A stretch of DNA of 64,000 nt from the NCBI GenBank assembly GCA_902702965.1, contig CACRXP010000566.1, positions 247,336 to 311,335 of the forward strand. The letters run 5' to 3'. This stretch comes from Spirometra erinaceieuropaei (Eukaryota > Platyhelminthes > Cestoda > Diphyllobothriidea > Diphyllobothriidae). Both the position numbers and the translations under genes were made by a program. Every line of letters starts with the position of its first letter. Positions within the stretch are counted from its first letter, which is position 1. This document shows, piece after piece, positions 46,870 through 56,700 of this stretch. A model generated the notes under the pieces. It was not told the origin of the DNA. It ran no database searches and worked only from the letters and a program-made list of their open reading frames with translations.

Positions 46870-48955
46870 TAAAAAGAGTGTTCACCTGTGCGCTCCCCGC
46901 GTGGCCAATTACTCCGCCTAGGCGAAGTTTCAGCACCGAGTATTGAATGGGAAGATCATTGCACTTGTTAATAGACTGGGGGCCAGTAAACCATGACTCA
47001 AACAGCTCCCAGCTCACGCGGTTGTCACCTCTTGCGAGAATTTCGGCCTTGTCAAATTTGAATGTGCGGCCGGAACCCGTCGAATGAGCCCAACTTGAGA
47101 ACTAGCGTCATTTCTCCGCACCGCTGCAGCGTGTTTGGCCATTCGCGTTTGGAGTTGTCTTCCGGTTTCTCCGACGTAGTTGCTTTGTCCGCAACTGCAC
47201 CAGATCCGATAAACAACTCCAGACGTTTCTTGCCGTGGCAGTGGGTCTTTCGGTTTCATTAACTGCCACCTGATGGTTGCCTCTGGTCTGTGTGCAACTC
47301 CAACCCCAAGTGGTGTGAGAAGGCGGCCAACATCTTCCGAAACGTTCTTGACATATGGAAGCGCTCGCCAAACTTTGGTGTCCGTGCGGCTAGGCTTTTC
47401 GTCCCCTTTGCGTATGCGCCAGTTGACGAAGTTGCGCGGGTAGCTATTGGCTTTGAAGATCCGTCGGAGGTATTGTATTTCGGCAATCTTGTCTTCCGGC
47501 TCACTGCAGTGAGTTTCGACACGCCGATAGGCGTCCTTACACAAGTGCGTTTGTGGCTGATTGGGTGGTTGCTGTTGAAGTTCAGTAATTGCATCGTATT
47601 TGTCGCTTTCCTGAACACTTTGGTCTTTAGTCCACCACAATCCTTGCGGCATACGAGGACATCCAGGAAGGCCAGCTGGTTGTTCTCTTCCTCCTCCATC
47701 GTAAATTGTATGTCCGGAAAGACCGCATTCAGATGTTCCTTGAATGTCAGCAGATGATCCCGTTCTATGACGACGAAGGTATCATCCACATACCGGGCCC
47801 TGAACTTCGGGTTGTGGTGTTGGAAGGCCAGCAACCCTAACCGTTGCGGTACCGCCTCGGCAATGAACCCCGAAATCGGCGAACCCATTGGTGTGCCCTT
47901 CACCTGTTCGTAGATTGTCCCGTCGAACGTGAAGTACGTCCTGAGACAGAGCTGAAGGAGCTGAAGGACTTGGGCGCGTCCAAGAAGATTCTCCGTTTCA
48001 TCGTATTTGCTTTGTAGAAGCAGCTCGATTGTCTCGATCGCAAGGTTCTGAGGACTCGAAGTAAAAATGTATGTAACATCAAAGATACCATAACCTCATT
48101 TGGATGGAGGCTTACTCCTTTGAGTTGCTCCATCAATTGTGCTGACGAAGAGACCGTGGTGTCTGACTCAGCGGTTACGAACTTGAAGCGCCGGAACGGC
48201 CACTTAGCCAGTCCGTACGTTGGAGTGCCTTTGAGCGACACGATGGTCGGAGAGGAGTGCTGTTTTTGTGCACCTTAGGGAGGCCATAACATCGGGCCAG
48301 CCGTATCTTGGGGTCTCGACATGCGTCTGTCGGTCGGTGTTATTGCACTTGAGTTGTCCAAGGCCAAAAACGTAGCAATAATTTCGCCTGTCAGCGCTTT
48401 TACAGGGGTCGTTGCACATGGGACATAGAACTGTCGGTCTTCAAGTAAACCTTTGGCTTTTTGAAGGTAGTCTGTCCTGTCCAGCACAACCGTGGAGCGC
48501 CCCTTGTTCGCTGGCACGATGACCAAGTCTTTGTAGGCCTTGAGTTCTCTAAGCGCATCACGTTCGACCTTGGAAAGCACTTACCGCGGCCTGTGGGCCA
48601 TTAGGAGAGACGACAACTGGTGTCGGAGGAGGCTCTTAGTGTCCTCCGTTGCCTCCGTCTGACTAAGGATTAATTCCACTGCTGCAATCATGTTAACAGG
48701 TTTGGCGTCAGTCGTGTTGAATGAAGCTTCGTGCCTTAAAACCTGCATCTGATCCTTCGTCAGCTCCTTTGATGACAGGTTGAGCACCAGTTTGTCGTTT
48801 CTGGGAGACGTTGGATTGAGCAGCTTTCGAAATTTGTTCTCCAGTGCTGCGTCGCGTATCATGCTCTGTTCGCGGGCTTGCTCAGCTATCCTCCGCAGGA
48901 TCAGATTCGTACCGATCTCACCCGAACTCACAGCATCTGGTCTTTTCTTGTTCAA
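46870..48955 (-). pseudogene. PLE-G: nearly full-length RT plus GIY-YIG remnant (family 2)
   Basis: Read on the minus strand, a long N-terminal region (48955-48581, MNKKRPDAVSSGEIG, helical) precedes PANKGRSTVVLDRTDYLQKA (about 48520-48460). Next come GTPTYGLAKW (about 48230), a damaged motif A, then GTPMGSPISGFIAEAVPQRL and RARYVDDTFVVIERD (47903-47770). The linker is HPISHKRTCVRT, and the endonuclease is GVVYRIWCSCGQSNYVGETG followed by RQLQTRMAKH (about 47225-47130). At least three frame changes break it (near 48275, 48000 and 47540). It is the most complete domain set in the window and serves as the guide for families 2 and 4. It sits in intron 4 antisense to the host gene, between outward hammerhead-like ends at 46603 and 49135. 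Confidence 0.88.
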
Positions 48956-49134
48956 TCCTTTGACGGTACTAACGAATTCTCGCGTGGCAATCTTAGAGGA
49001 GCACTCGGATCATCCTTCTGCCGTGTTTAAATACTGCTCGTCGCGCCAAATCTGTTTTGACCGGGAGCTTGTGTGAAACAAATTTCGGCAACACATTAGT
49101 GTCGTGACACCTGTGCGCAGATCCGGTTTCTGCA

Positions 49135-49176
49135 TGATCTGTTGATGGATTCGAGCAGGAATCCGAAACGTCAGAC
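49135..49176 (+). ncRNA. Hammerhead ribozyme-like motif, inverted copy at the 5' side of PLE-G
   Basis: CTGTTGA (for CTGATGA) at 49139-49145, perfect stem II GGATTC/GAATCC, GAAA at 49165-49168, CGTC, AGAC. One core mismatch. Orientation is opposite to PLE-G and to its 3' copy. Confidence 0.6.
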
Positions 49177-49206
49177 TAATCAAGCTCTTGTCCCGGCGAT
49201 CGTGTC

Positions 49207-49207
<1 letters not shown>

Positions 49208-49290
<83 letters not shown>

Positions 49291-49320
49291 TTCTTCTTCT
49301 TCTTCTTCTTCTTCTTCTTC
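49208..49320 (+). repeat. Microsatellite (TCA)n then (TTC)n
   Basis: About 27 TCA repeats (49208-49290) pass directly into ten TTC repeats (49291-49320). It begins a few bases after the terminal repeat of PLE-G. The matching position in other copies has short stretches such as 'cttcatcttcttc'. The Ser- or Asp-run ORFs here are artefacts. Confidence 0.95.
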
Positions 49321-49489
49321 AAGACTGCTTCCTGGGACACGTCTCTTCCCATCTATTGAACTGAGATGTCTTCGTGGCCTTTTTGTTTTCCGCAACCATG
49401 AAAATGATTGGTGTCCACGAGATGCTGGGTGTTTGTAAGCATCTATTCGGGTCGGGGAGTTTAATGGAGTGATTGGTTTATGTGGACTG

Positions 49490-49680
49490 TACTCAAGTGT
49501 GAAAGAGACGTAACAGCTCAAACGTCGTTTCCGGATATGTCCGCCGTGTCCCCCAGAGAAGGGCGATCGCAGCGACGGCGATGTGAGCGCAAATTAGTCT
49601 ATAGCGATATTAGACTTGCGTAATCTTTCCTCCTCAATCACCTGAGGAATGATGCGCAGGAGAAAACTTTATCGTGCATA
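49490..49680 (+). repeat. (CA)n-family dispersed repeat fragment
   Basis: 'gtccgccgtgtcccccagag', 'gcaaattagtctatagcgatattagacttgcg' and 'tcctcctcaatcacctgag' follow the order of the 4.6-7.3 kb unit. Confidence 0.45.
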
Positions 49681-49856
49681 TTTGTTAACATTTATGAAGC
49701 TGTTTCGCAAAACATTTGGTGATAAAGGAACACAGAAAATGTGGAAAAAGATTTAAAAAAGACGTGACTTACCAGCTAACTCAAATGTAACATTATGAGC
49801 ACTTTTTTCATCAGCAGTGAAGAGGTGATTTCTGGGAAGCCATCACCTCGAAGGAG

Positions 49857-51200
49857 CCAAAATAGTCGAAACAAGAGCTTTATTAGCCAATCGTTTAGTG
49901 CTCAAGTTTGAAGCTAGAATCACAGACAAAATTAGACAAAGCCAATGAGTCGCACAGATGTTGTAGTATTTATGGGATGCAATCAGACGGCAATCGTACC
50001 ACATGCAACTGTTCGTGATGAATTCGACAGCTGCTAATTTTGGTAAGCCTAAAATAGCATGACATCTGCATCCTATAAATACTGCTCTTACCGTCTGACG
50101 CATCACACTTAATTGATACTGCCTCACATAATGAAGTTACATGTGAAGTTGAAATTTCAGGATAAGAAGACTCATGTTTTAGCGATCGTTTCCCACGTCG
50201 GGAATATTAATACTGAAAAGAATATCGTCACGGAGAAGAGACGGCTTTATATACGTTCATATTGTCGTATATTTTCGATGTGCATGATTCACTGTGAACA
50301 CCGGTCTCTCCTGCGGCAGATATTAAGCTGTCTGGACTAAGAGCAACCTGGAAAAACTCCAAGGTTGTTTGCCATAACTTACTTTTATGTGTTTATATGA
50401 AGAACAGGGCTTAAATGAGGCTGTAAAGTTGGCTAGTAATCTGCCAAATGAACCCAATAATAATGCATCAGCTTTCAGATAAAATGCCTAGAAACTCGTA
50501 CTCGGCCAGTCAGCCTAATGTATCGGACATAGTCCCACCAGAAATTATAGTGGAAGGAGGTTAGTGATCATATTAATAGACTGTGGACCGGAGGACAATG
50601 AATCAGGCAGTTCGTAATTCGTGCAAGTTATTTTCCTCAGGAATTTAGATTCTGACCAATGAGTCGCAACTTTGGAGCTGGTGTCATTCACTGCTGCTGC
50701 ATGCTCGGCCATCCGTGTCGAAGTGATCCTGCTGCTTCCCCAGCATTCCTTCTCTATCTGAAACGTTAAGTGACCTCAAGCGTTTATTGCCATAACAGTG
50801 GATTTTTCAACTTTATTCACTGGCGCCTGATGGATGCGTCTGGTTTGTGTAGATAGCTAACAACTCCCAGGATGGCCTTGGCAAGCAACAACGCTTGCTA
50901 GAACATGGAAACTGGGCGATTTGACTTCTCGTCTCGTTTGTGCGCAAACGCCTGTCCATGGTACTGGGCGTATCCCTCGATTATATGGAATTTTAGAAGC
51001 CTTCTCTTCCGTTGCACAGTTTTGCACACCAAACACACTGATATAGTGCTCTCATACACCTGGTTATGTGATTGACTGAACCATTGCTATTGACGCTTAG
51101 CAGTTCTGTCGGATTTGTTGCTTTCTTGGACACTTTAGTTTCTAGATCAGCACAATCGTGTGTGAAGCCGAAACTTCCGGTAAATAAAATTCTTGTTCTA
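49857..51200 (-). pseudogene. PLE-K: decayed family 2 copy (3' half)
   Basis: The left part (49857-49925, 'caagagctttattagccaatcg...') is a degenerate terminal repeat. The part at 50640-50900 aligns with the endonuclease and 3' region of PLE-G: 'gctgcatgctcggccatccgtg' against 'gcagcgtgtttggccattcgcg', and 'ggcgcctgatggatgcgtctggtttgtgt' against 'gccacctgatggttgcctctggtctgtgt'. No frame remains open. The right border is unclear. Confidence 0.55.
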
Positions 51201-51949
51201 GCCCTGCGACCTTGTTTACGAAACTTTGACTGAAATTCAAAAGCAAACTATCGACAAGGAGAGATCACTCAAGTAGTTATGCAATACCGGTTGACGCGTA
51301 GCGTAGACTTAGAGTAGTTCTTGCACGTGTAGAAGTTCATAATTGAGATGACGTCGACGACGGTACAAACAACCAAAAAGGCGCTCTCGACCACATATCT
51401 TTTCGACAATTTATGGGCTATGGATGTCCGAGGGTAGTTAATAGCCAATAATCCCATGCGCAATCCCCAAAGGTCAGGGACAAAAGCATCACCTTGGATA
51501 TGCCGTACTCTGCTATATTTTAAGAATTGAAAAGGCAATTTGGCGGGCATACATCTGCCTTCGATAAATTCTGTTCCGGCCTGTTCATTTTTATGGCCAT
51601 CGAAATGATGAATCAGAAGGTACTGACAAGCAGACAATTATGCTTTAACTCGGGTTTGAGGGGGGGGGGAGTGAAACATCAAAATTCCATTCAGCGCCAA
51701 GGAGAAGGTGGACCTCGGGAAAGGTAATTATATGCGGGTGGCTGACATGATGGCTTTAAGCCATGGAAACTGTGGGACCTGTACAAAGTTCTGTGCGCAT
51801 AGGACCGATTTGAGTAATCTGATTGTATCCGCCTCTGCTGTGTCCGACAGGTGCTGCCCACGTAATTTTGGATGGTTTCACGGAACCTCGTAAATCACTC
51901 GGACGGCCTCTCTGGTGCGGTTTTTAGGGGAGGTCGGAAAGACGTGCAT

Positions 51950-52090
51950 TGAAAAGCTTACATTCGGATGATTCGGAAATATTTTAGAATTATGTCGCAT
52001 GATAATCAATATTACGACTCCGCCTGCGTAATCCTCCCAAATCGAAAACGCTCTTCAGAACTTCGGTTGGTATTTCGCAGTTCATGTGAA
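51950..52090. repeat. Foldback element, right-end fragment (variant subfamily)
   Basis: 'aatattttagaattatgtcgcatgataatcaatattacgactccgcctgcgtaatcctcc..tcgaaaacgctcttcagaacttcggttgg' matches 44965-45055. Confidence 0.5.
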
Positions 52091-52439
52091 TCTTGAAACC
52101 GCGAACCGCCATTTACACGACATTGTATCCGTTTGCTTATTAGGGCTGTGTCTGAAACATCTAACGCGGTACCTAACTATTACAAAATTGGGAAATGAGA
52201 ATAATACGAAATGCAATCTGAAAAAACCCCATGCGCAAATAAAAGGCTGGTAGAGTTTGAAGTTACTCGGGAATTGAAGTCTGCTTTGAATCTGAAAGAT
52301 ACAATTTCTTCAAGCAGATTATTTGCAAAATTCGCAATCCATCACAAACCGAATGCAAGAAATAATAGTTGTCAATTGCGTTTGAAGCTTTGGAAGAGAT
52401 CCAAAGTAAATACTGAAATGCATGCATCTTGGCGTAACT

Positions 52440-52780
52440 GAAGTATCTTGAGATCGTGTTGCGTGTCAATCATTGCTAAGACTCCATCTACGTAACGCTT
52501 TCATGCCAAAATCACATGTTTAAACCTCGGTTAAAGCTTCGATAGTTTTCTTGCCTGCTCTATTTGTGGTTAGGAATCATTGAGTGTTTCTATTAGGCTC
52601 TTAAGCCGATCTCATTCCAACCCGTAAGAATTACTAAACAAACAGCGTTCTCTGGCGAAAGTCGAACTGTTCTGCAGAAGACAGAGGACGACTTCTAATC
52701 GTTGAGAGAATTTCTTGTTCGGTAACAGAGGCATACGTCAAGAACGTCATTACCAGAAGAAAAGGAATGCAAGATACGAC
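52440..52780 (-). pseudogene. Possible very old PLE RT relic
   Basis: 'ctccatctacgtaacgctttcatgccaaaatcacatg' resembles the YVDD-coding stretch of PLE-D ('gtcaacgtaacgtcgccaaaacacc'). The rest is too decayed to align by eye. Low certainty. Confidence 0.3.
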
Positions 52781-53019
52781 AATTACAGTCCCTCTCAATT
52801 CATCAGTGACCTATATATGCTATCAGAAATTGCGCTCTTTTAGCTTGCGACTAGGGCACGGAATCAAAAAGGCGGTTTAGTAAAGCCTGGAAGAAGCTTC
52901 GGGCTTGTTATTCTGCTGGCTCTGCGTGTCATTCCCTCGTCACTTGAATAGACTCCTCATCTCTCTTAATCATAACATGTGTTCGCTGATTTTGACCTCT
53001 GTACAATTTAGTCTGTCTA

Positions 53020-53300
53020 ATTTTGAGGACAGATTAGACGTATGATTTGGCCAACTAATCATGGTGGCCTCTATCCTATTAGCCTCAGCGACGTTTAAAC
53101 CTGAGGCCACCTACTCCGGCAATCACGGGAATCCTGTTGATCTTAAAAAGAACGTTATCTCCTTGGTGGGCTGTCAGGTTCAACTCTCCATGACTGAGTT
53201 CGCACGCACCGCTCAAGGCCACGGTGGTTTGAGGGACGCCGCAGTGGGTCTCAATCACTTTGGAACTACATTTACACATCTCTGATAATTCGCTTTTGTA
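53020..53300. other. Unassigned overlapping ORFs
   Basis: Overlapping ORFs of 74 (plus) and 64 (minus) codons have no recognisable domain. No splice evidence ties them to the spectrin-like gene. Confidence 0.3.
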
Positions 53301-53839
53301 GACAGGAATTTATGTTTATTGGGTTTTCAGTTCGTTGTTCAGCTGAGAAGAACCCAGGGGAGGGCAGATTCACGTCCTTTCCCCCCTTAGCTAAAAATCG
53401 GAGATCATGTGATTGTCACAAATGTAAATGTTTGGAATGCGCGGCTCTGACTATAATGGAAGTGTTTTGCATTTCATGACGCAAAATAATGTGTTCGTGA
53501 TGTGGAAAGCAGTCACAAGCCGCAGTCGTAAAACCGGTTCGCCAATTCCTCCTTGAGACTGAAGGATCATCGAAGTTTCTTTTATCTAATTATATGTTTG
53601 CGCCCCAAATTTCGACGAGATTTGTTGACAGATTGCAACCTGACTAAGCGTTCGCGATTTTCGTCGTGAGTCTTATCAGGACGTATTATTGTGTTTTTGT
53701 TATTCAGTTGGCCCATTCAAAACTTTATTTTCGCGCTGATTACTTGAAAATATTGTAGGTGAGATGCTGGTCGAGGGATATTAGGTTATTCCTCGAGTCC
53801 GGTACATGTCTTATCCGATAACAAGAGTGCATGATTAGT

Positions 53840-54190
53840 GAAGAAAAATTGACTGGTCGAGAAATGGAACAGTCTGCTTGTTGTTCTCAGCTTTTAAATT
53901 CGTACAAGAGTCTACTGTCGGAGATAGCAACAACTGAACGAGCAATGATTGTACGGCGTGCTAAACAATCACCGGTTGATGACTCAGACCTAAAATGTTT
54001 ACGTAGGCCTCTGTGCATCAGCGCCAGATCGATAAATCGATTGGCCGAGTTCTTATCCGAGGCCCAAGATTCGACCCCTTCTCGCCTGTTTTGTTTCCGG
54101 CACGGGCGATTATTTTGGTGGCTGTGAAGTGTGGACAGCCAATTATGATACTTCGTCGCCTACTCGACGAGACGTAGGACCGCCCGTAAA
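53840..54190 (-). pseudogene. PLE-J: endonuclease 3' fragment with degenerate hammerhead (family 4)
   Basis: 'cgccagatcgataaatcgattggccgag..cttatccgaggcccaagattcg..' and 'gggcgattattttggtggctgtgaagt' align with 33100-33210 and 55200-55305, the C-terminal tail after the GIY-YIG core. A decayed hammerhead-like stretch lies at about 53890-53930. No open frame. Confidence 0.65.
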
Positions 54191-55057
54191 AGTTATCGCC
54201 TTAATTTTTAGGGCAAAGCTATATCCACGCATTCCGCCCTATAACATTGTCCGATGCGGTTTTCACAGTGATAAACTAATGCGGCTTTAGACTACCCATT
54301 AATCCAAAGCCCCGCTCCATCGGATCCTCATTATTTGCGATTTGAAACATGAACTGCCCAATGTTGACAGAAACGAACAGCCCCTATAACTTTTCATTTT
54401 TCTTCTTTAAACCTTTTTCACAATAATTCAGTGGGTTGCATTTTCCAAAGTGATGGATGACACTTTGTTCAAATCTGACAATCGCTTGTCCATAGCAGAA
54501 GCGGATGTACAGGTTTGTGTGACAGGATGTCTAGTTAACGGTTAAAGATTTGAGAGGTTAGTTCCCTAGCAGAAATTGACCAAATGAGGTCGCGCGCATC
54601 TCAAAATTGACTGAACTGATGCCAGCTCCTTGCTGGGATGTGAAATCAGAACAGTAGAGCAAATTCCTGCACATCGACGTCCACAGTACGATTTTCCCCA
54701 GATCTGCCTTTAAAGTAATCAAGCTGAAGAAAAATTTAAAAATAAACCAGTACCTGTAGGATACCGTTGCCGGATAACTCGTAACTCCATTATAAAAGTA
54801 CTATCAGCACTGCCCGTCGTTGGTAAAAAACGTTCGGCCGAGGTTGCAGATCTCTTGGTGAGTTCCAACTGTTAGCCTTTGGCACTAGATTGTAGGAAAG
54901 ACTGTCTAAATTTCCACTGATTCCGTTTTAATTCGGAGCGCGCCGTTTAACAGAGGACGCCTTCTGTATATGGCGATTTGAGTAATGTGCACGATTCCCT
55001 AGAATGACCTAATTGTAGAAGTGAAGAGGAGTCGAACATCGGAACACTTCATTTATT

Positions 55058-55100
55058 GTCCTGAGCTTTCAGACTCGTGCGGAAGTCCATCGTCAGAGGT
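55058..55100 (-). ncRNA. Hammerhead ribozyme-like motif, left end of the 55 kb palindrome
   Basis: On the minus strand: CCT, intact CTGACGA (55096-55090), stem II GACTT/GAGTC (one G-U), intact GAAA, GCTC, AGG. CCT/AGG can form stem I. One of the two best cores in the window. Confidence 0.7.
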
Positions 55101-55146
55101 AGTAGCGGCAACAGAACAAGCGACGGTTAGAAGGCATGCAGACCAA

Positions 55147-55605
55147 TCATCGACCGACGACGCAAGACTGGAGGTGACTACGCAGGGCTCTGTACGCCCG
55201 CGCCATATCGATAAATCGATTGACCGAATTCGCATCCGAGGCCCGGGCTTCAATCAATTCTCGCCTTGTATTTTTTCCGGCGTGGGCGACTATTTTGGTG
55301 ACTGCGAAGTTAAACTCGTGACCCATTTCGTAGGTGTGGGATGCCACTTGTGATAATGCGTCACCTCGTCGTACAGCCGGCTTATGTTCGTGTATGCGCG
55401 ATCCGAGCATGCGCCCAGTCTGTCCTGTGTAGTTACAAGGACAATTTTGACACGGAATACGATGCACTACTCCAGATTTCTCTAACCAGTCTTTAATTTT
55501 CATGATTCTATTTCGCATGGTGACGTTGGGGCGGTGTGCAATTCCAACACCTAGCTCCGCAGCAATGCGCTCGGTCGTTTCTGAAACGCACTTGATAAAT
55601 GGCAG
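55147..55605 (-). pseudogene. PLE-H: GIY-YIG endonuclease module (family 4)
   Basis: The minus-strand frame of 123 codons includes GVVHRIPCQNCPCNYTGQTG, RMLGSRIHEHKPAVRRGDAL and SQVASHTYEMGHEFNFAVTK, ending LRSHLQSCVVGR. The tail that PLE-D loses to a stop is intact here. The GIY core's second box is VVH instead of VMY/VVY. Sequence to about 55605 is the linker (compare 33400-33515). There is no RT. It faces PLE-I tail-outward as one arm of a palindrome. Confidence 0.82.
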
Positions 55606-55624
55606 AGGTTAAAGCCTAAAAAGA

Positions 55625-55956
55625 AATTTGGAGTAGTGCATCGTATTCCGTGTCAAAATTGTCCTTGTTACTACACAGGACAGACTGGACGCATGCTCGG
55701 ATCGCGCATACACGAACATAAGCCGGCTGTACGACGAGGTGACGCATTATCACAAGTGGCAGCCCACACCTACGAAATGGGTCACGAGTTTAACTTCGCA
55801 GTCAACAAAATAGTCGCCCACGTCGGAAACAAAACAGGCCGAGAATTGATTGAAGCCTGGGCCTCGGATGTGAACTTGGTCAATCGATTTATCGATATGG
55901 CGCGGGCTTACAGAGCCCTGCGTAGTCACCTCCAGTCTTGCGTCGTCGGTCGATGA
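55625..55956 (+). pseudogene. PLE-I: inverted copy of the endonuclease module (family 4)
   Basis: The plus-strand frame carries FGVVHRIPCQNCPCYYTGQTG-type sequence, RMLGSRIHEHKPAVRRGDAL, SQVAAHTYEMGHEFNFAVNK and the same C-terminus LRSHLQSCVVGR. It is over 90% identical by eye to PLE-H in inverse orientation. It starts abruptly at the endonuclease N-terminus, so the linker is present only on the PLE-H side. No start codon suited to a free-standing protein is evident. Confidence 0.82.
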
Positions 55957-56000
55957 TTGGTCTGCATGCCTTATAACTGTCGCTTGTTCTGTTGCTGCTA

Positions 56001-56045
56001 CTACCTCTGACGATGGGCTCCTGCACGAGTCTGAAAGCTCAGGAC
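56001..56045 (+). ncRNA. Hammerhead ribozyme-like motif, right end of the 55 kb palindrome
   Basis: CCT (56004-56006), intact CTGACGA (56007-56013), stem II GGCTC/GAGTC (one G-U), intact GAAA (56033-56036), GCTC, AGGAC. All invariant core bases are present. Stem III is only the palindrome AGCT. Confidence 0.72.
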
Positions 56046-56099
56046 AATAAACGAAGTGTTCAGGTGCTCGACTCTTCTTCTTCACTTATGCATACAGCT

Positions 56100-56700
56100 G
56101 AAACTCGAAATTTCGCCTTCAGCCTCATTGTATGTCTCTTCTCAAAATATGTAGTTTCGATCGTTGGGAACGACGACTTCCACCGTGTACATCACAGCCT
56201 ATTGGACGCAGTGGATTCATTTGTAGGATACTTGCGTTAATCTGCCGCACTTTCTCTTCCCAAAAGTCCCCTGCGTCCGACGGCGAGACTGGCGGCGGGG
56301 TCAAGTGCAGTGACTGACAAAGAAAAACGACCCACCTACGCGTGCCATGCATGAACCGATCCGAGCACAGTGAACCAGGTTTTCAAAGGAACAAGAGGCG
56401 GTCGGCTGGAACCTCATCTGCGTTGCAGTGCCATAAAGGCGTCATGAATATAGAGCGATTGAGCCTGACTCGGTCCACTCAGCAGTCGCTCCACACACAC
56501 GTGGACCGACTTACCCCGTCAGTTGTCAGTCCCTTCAGGCCACGACTTATAGCAAATTGTGATAGTTTCGAGACAGGTCAGATTTATTCCAGTGAGAAGT
56601 GCGCTGGCGGGCTGCCTGGATTGGGTGGCCAGAGAGTCGTCCTTAGGCTCTGTAACCTCTCCCGGTTGACTGTCCGAGCCTGCAAATTCTGAAGTTTCGG
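56100..56700 (+). repeat. (CA)n-family dispersed repeat, long copy
   Basis: 'gggaacgacgacttccaccgtgtacatcacagc', 'actttctcttccc', 'acacacacgtggaccgac' and 'aggccacgacttatagcaaattgtgatagtttcgagacagg' follow the unit at 4.6-7.3 kb and at 5725-5775. Confidence 0.5.

Noticed and set aside
49142..49521. Poly-Ser or poly-Asp protein
   Set aside because: It is the translation of the TCA/TTC microsatellite.
51700..51900. GIY-YIG-like relic near 51850 (minus strand, NYVGSTCRT-type reading)
   Set aside because: Only a few residues fit and the surrounding frames do not continue the domain, so I could not separate it from chance.
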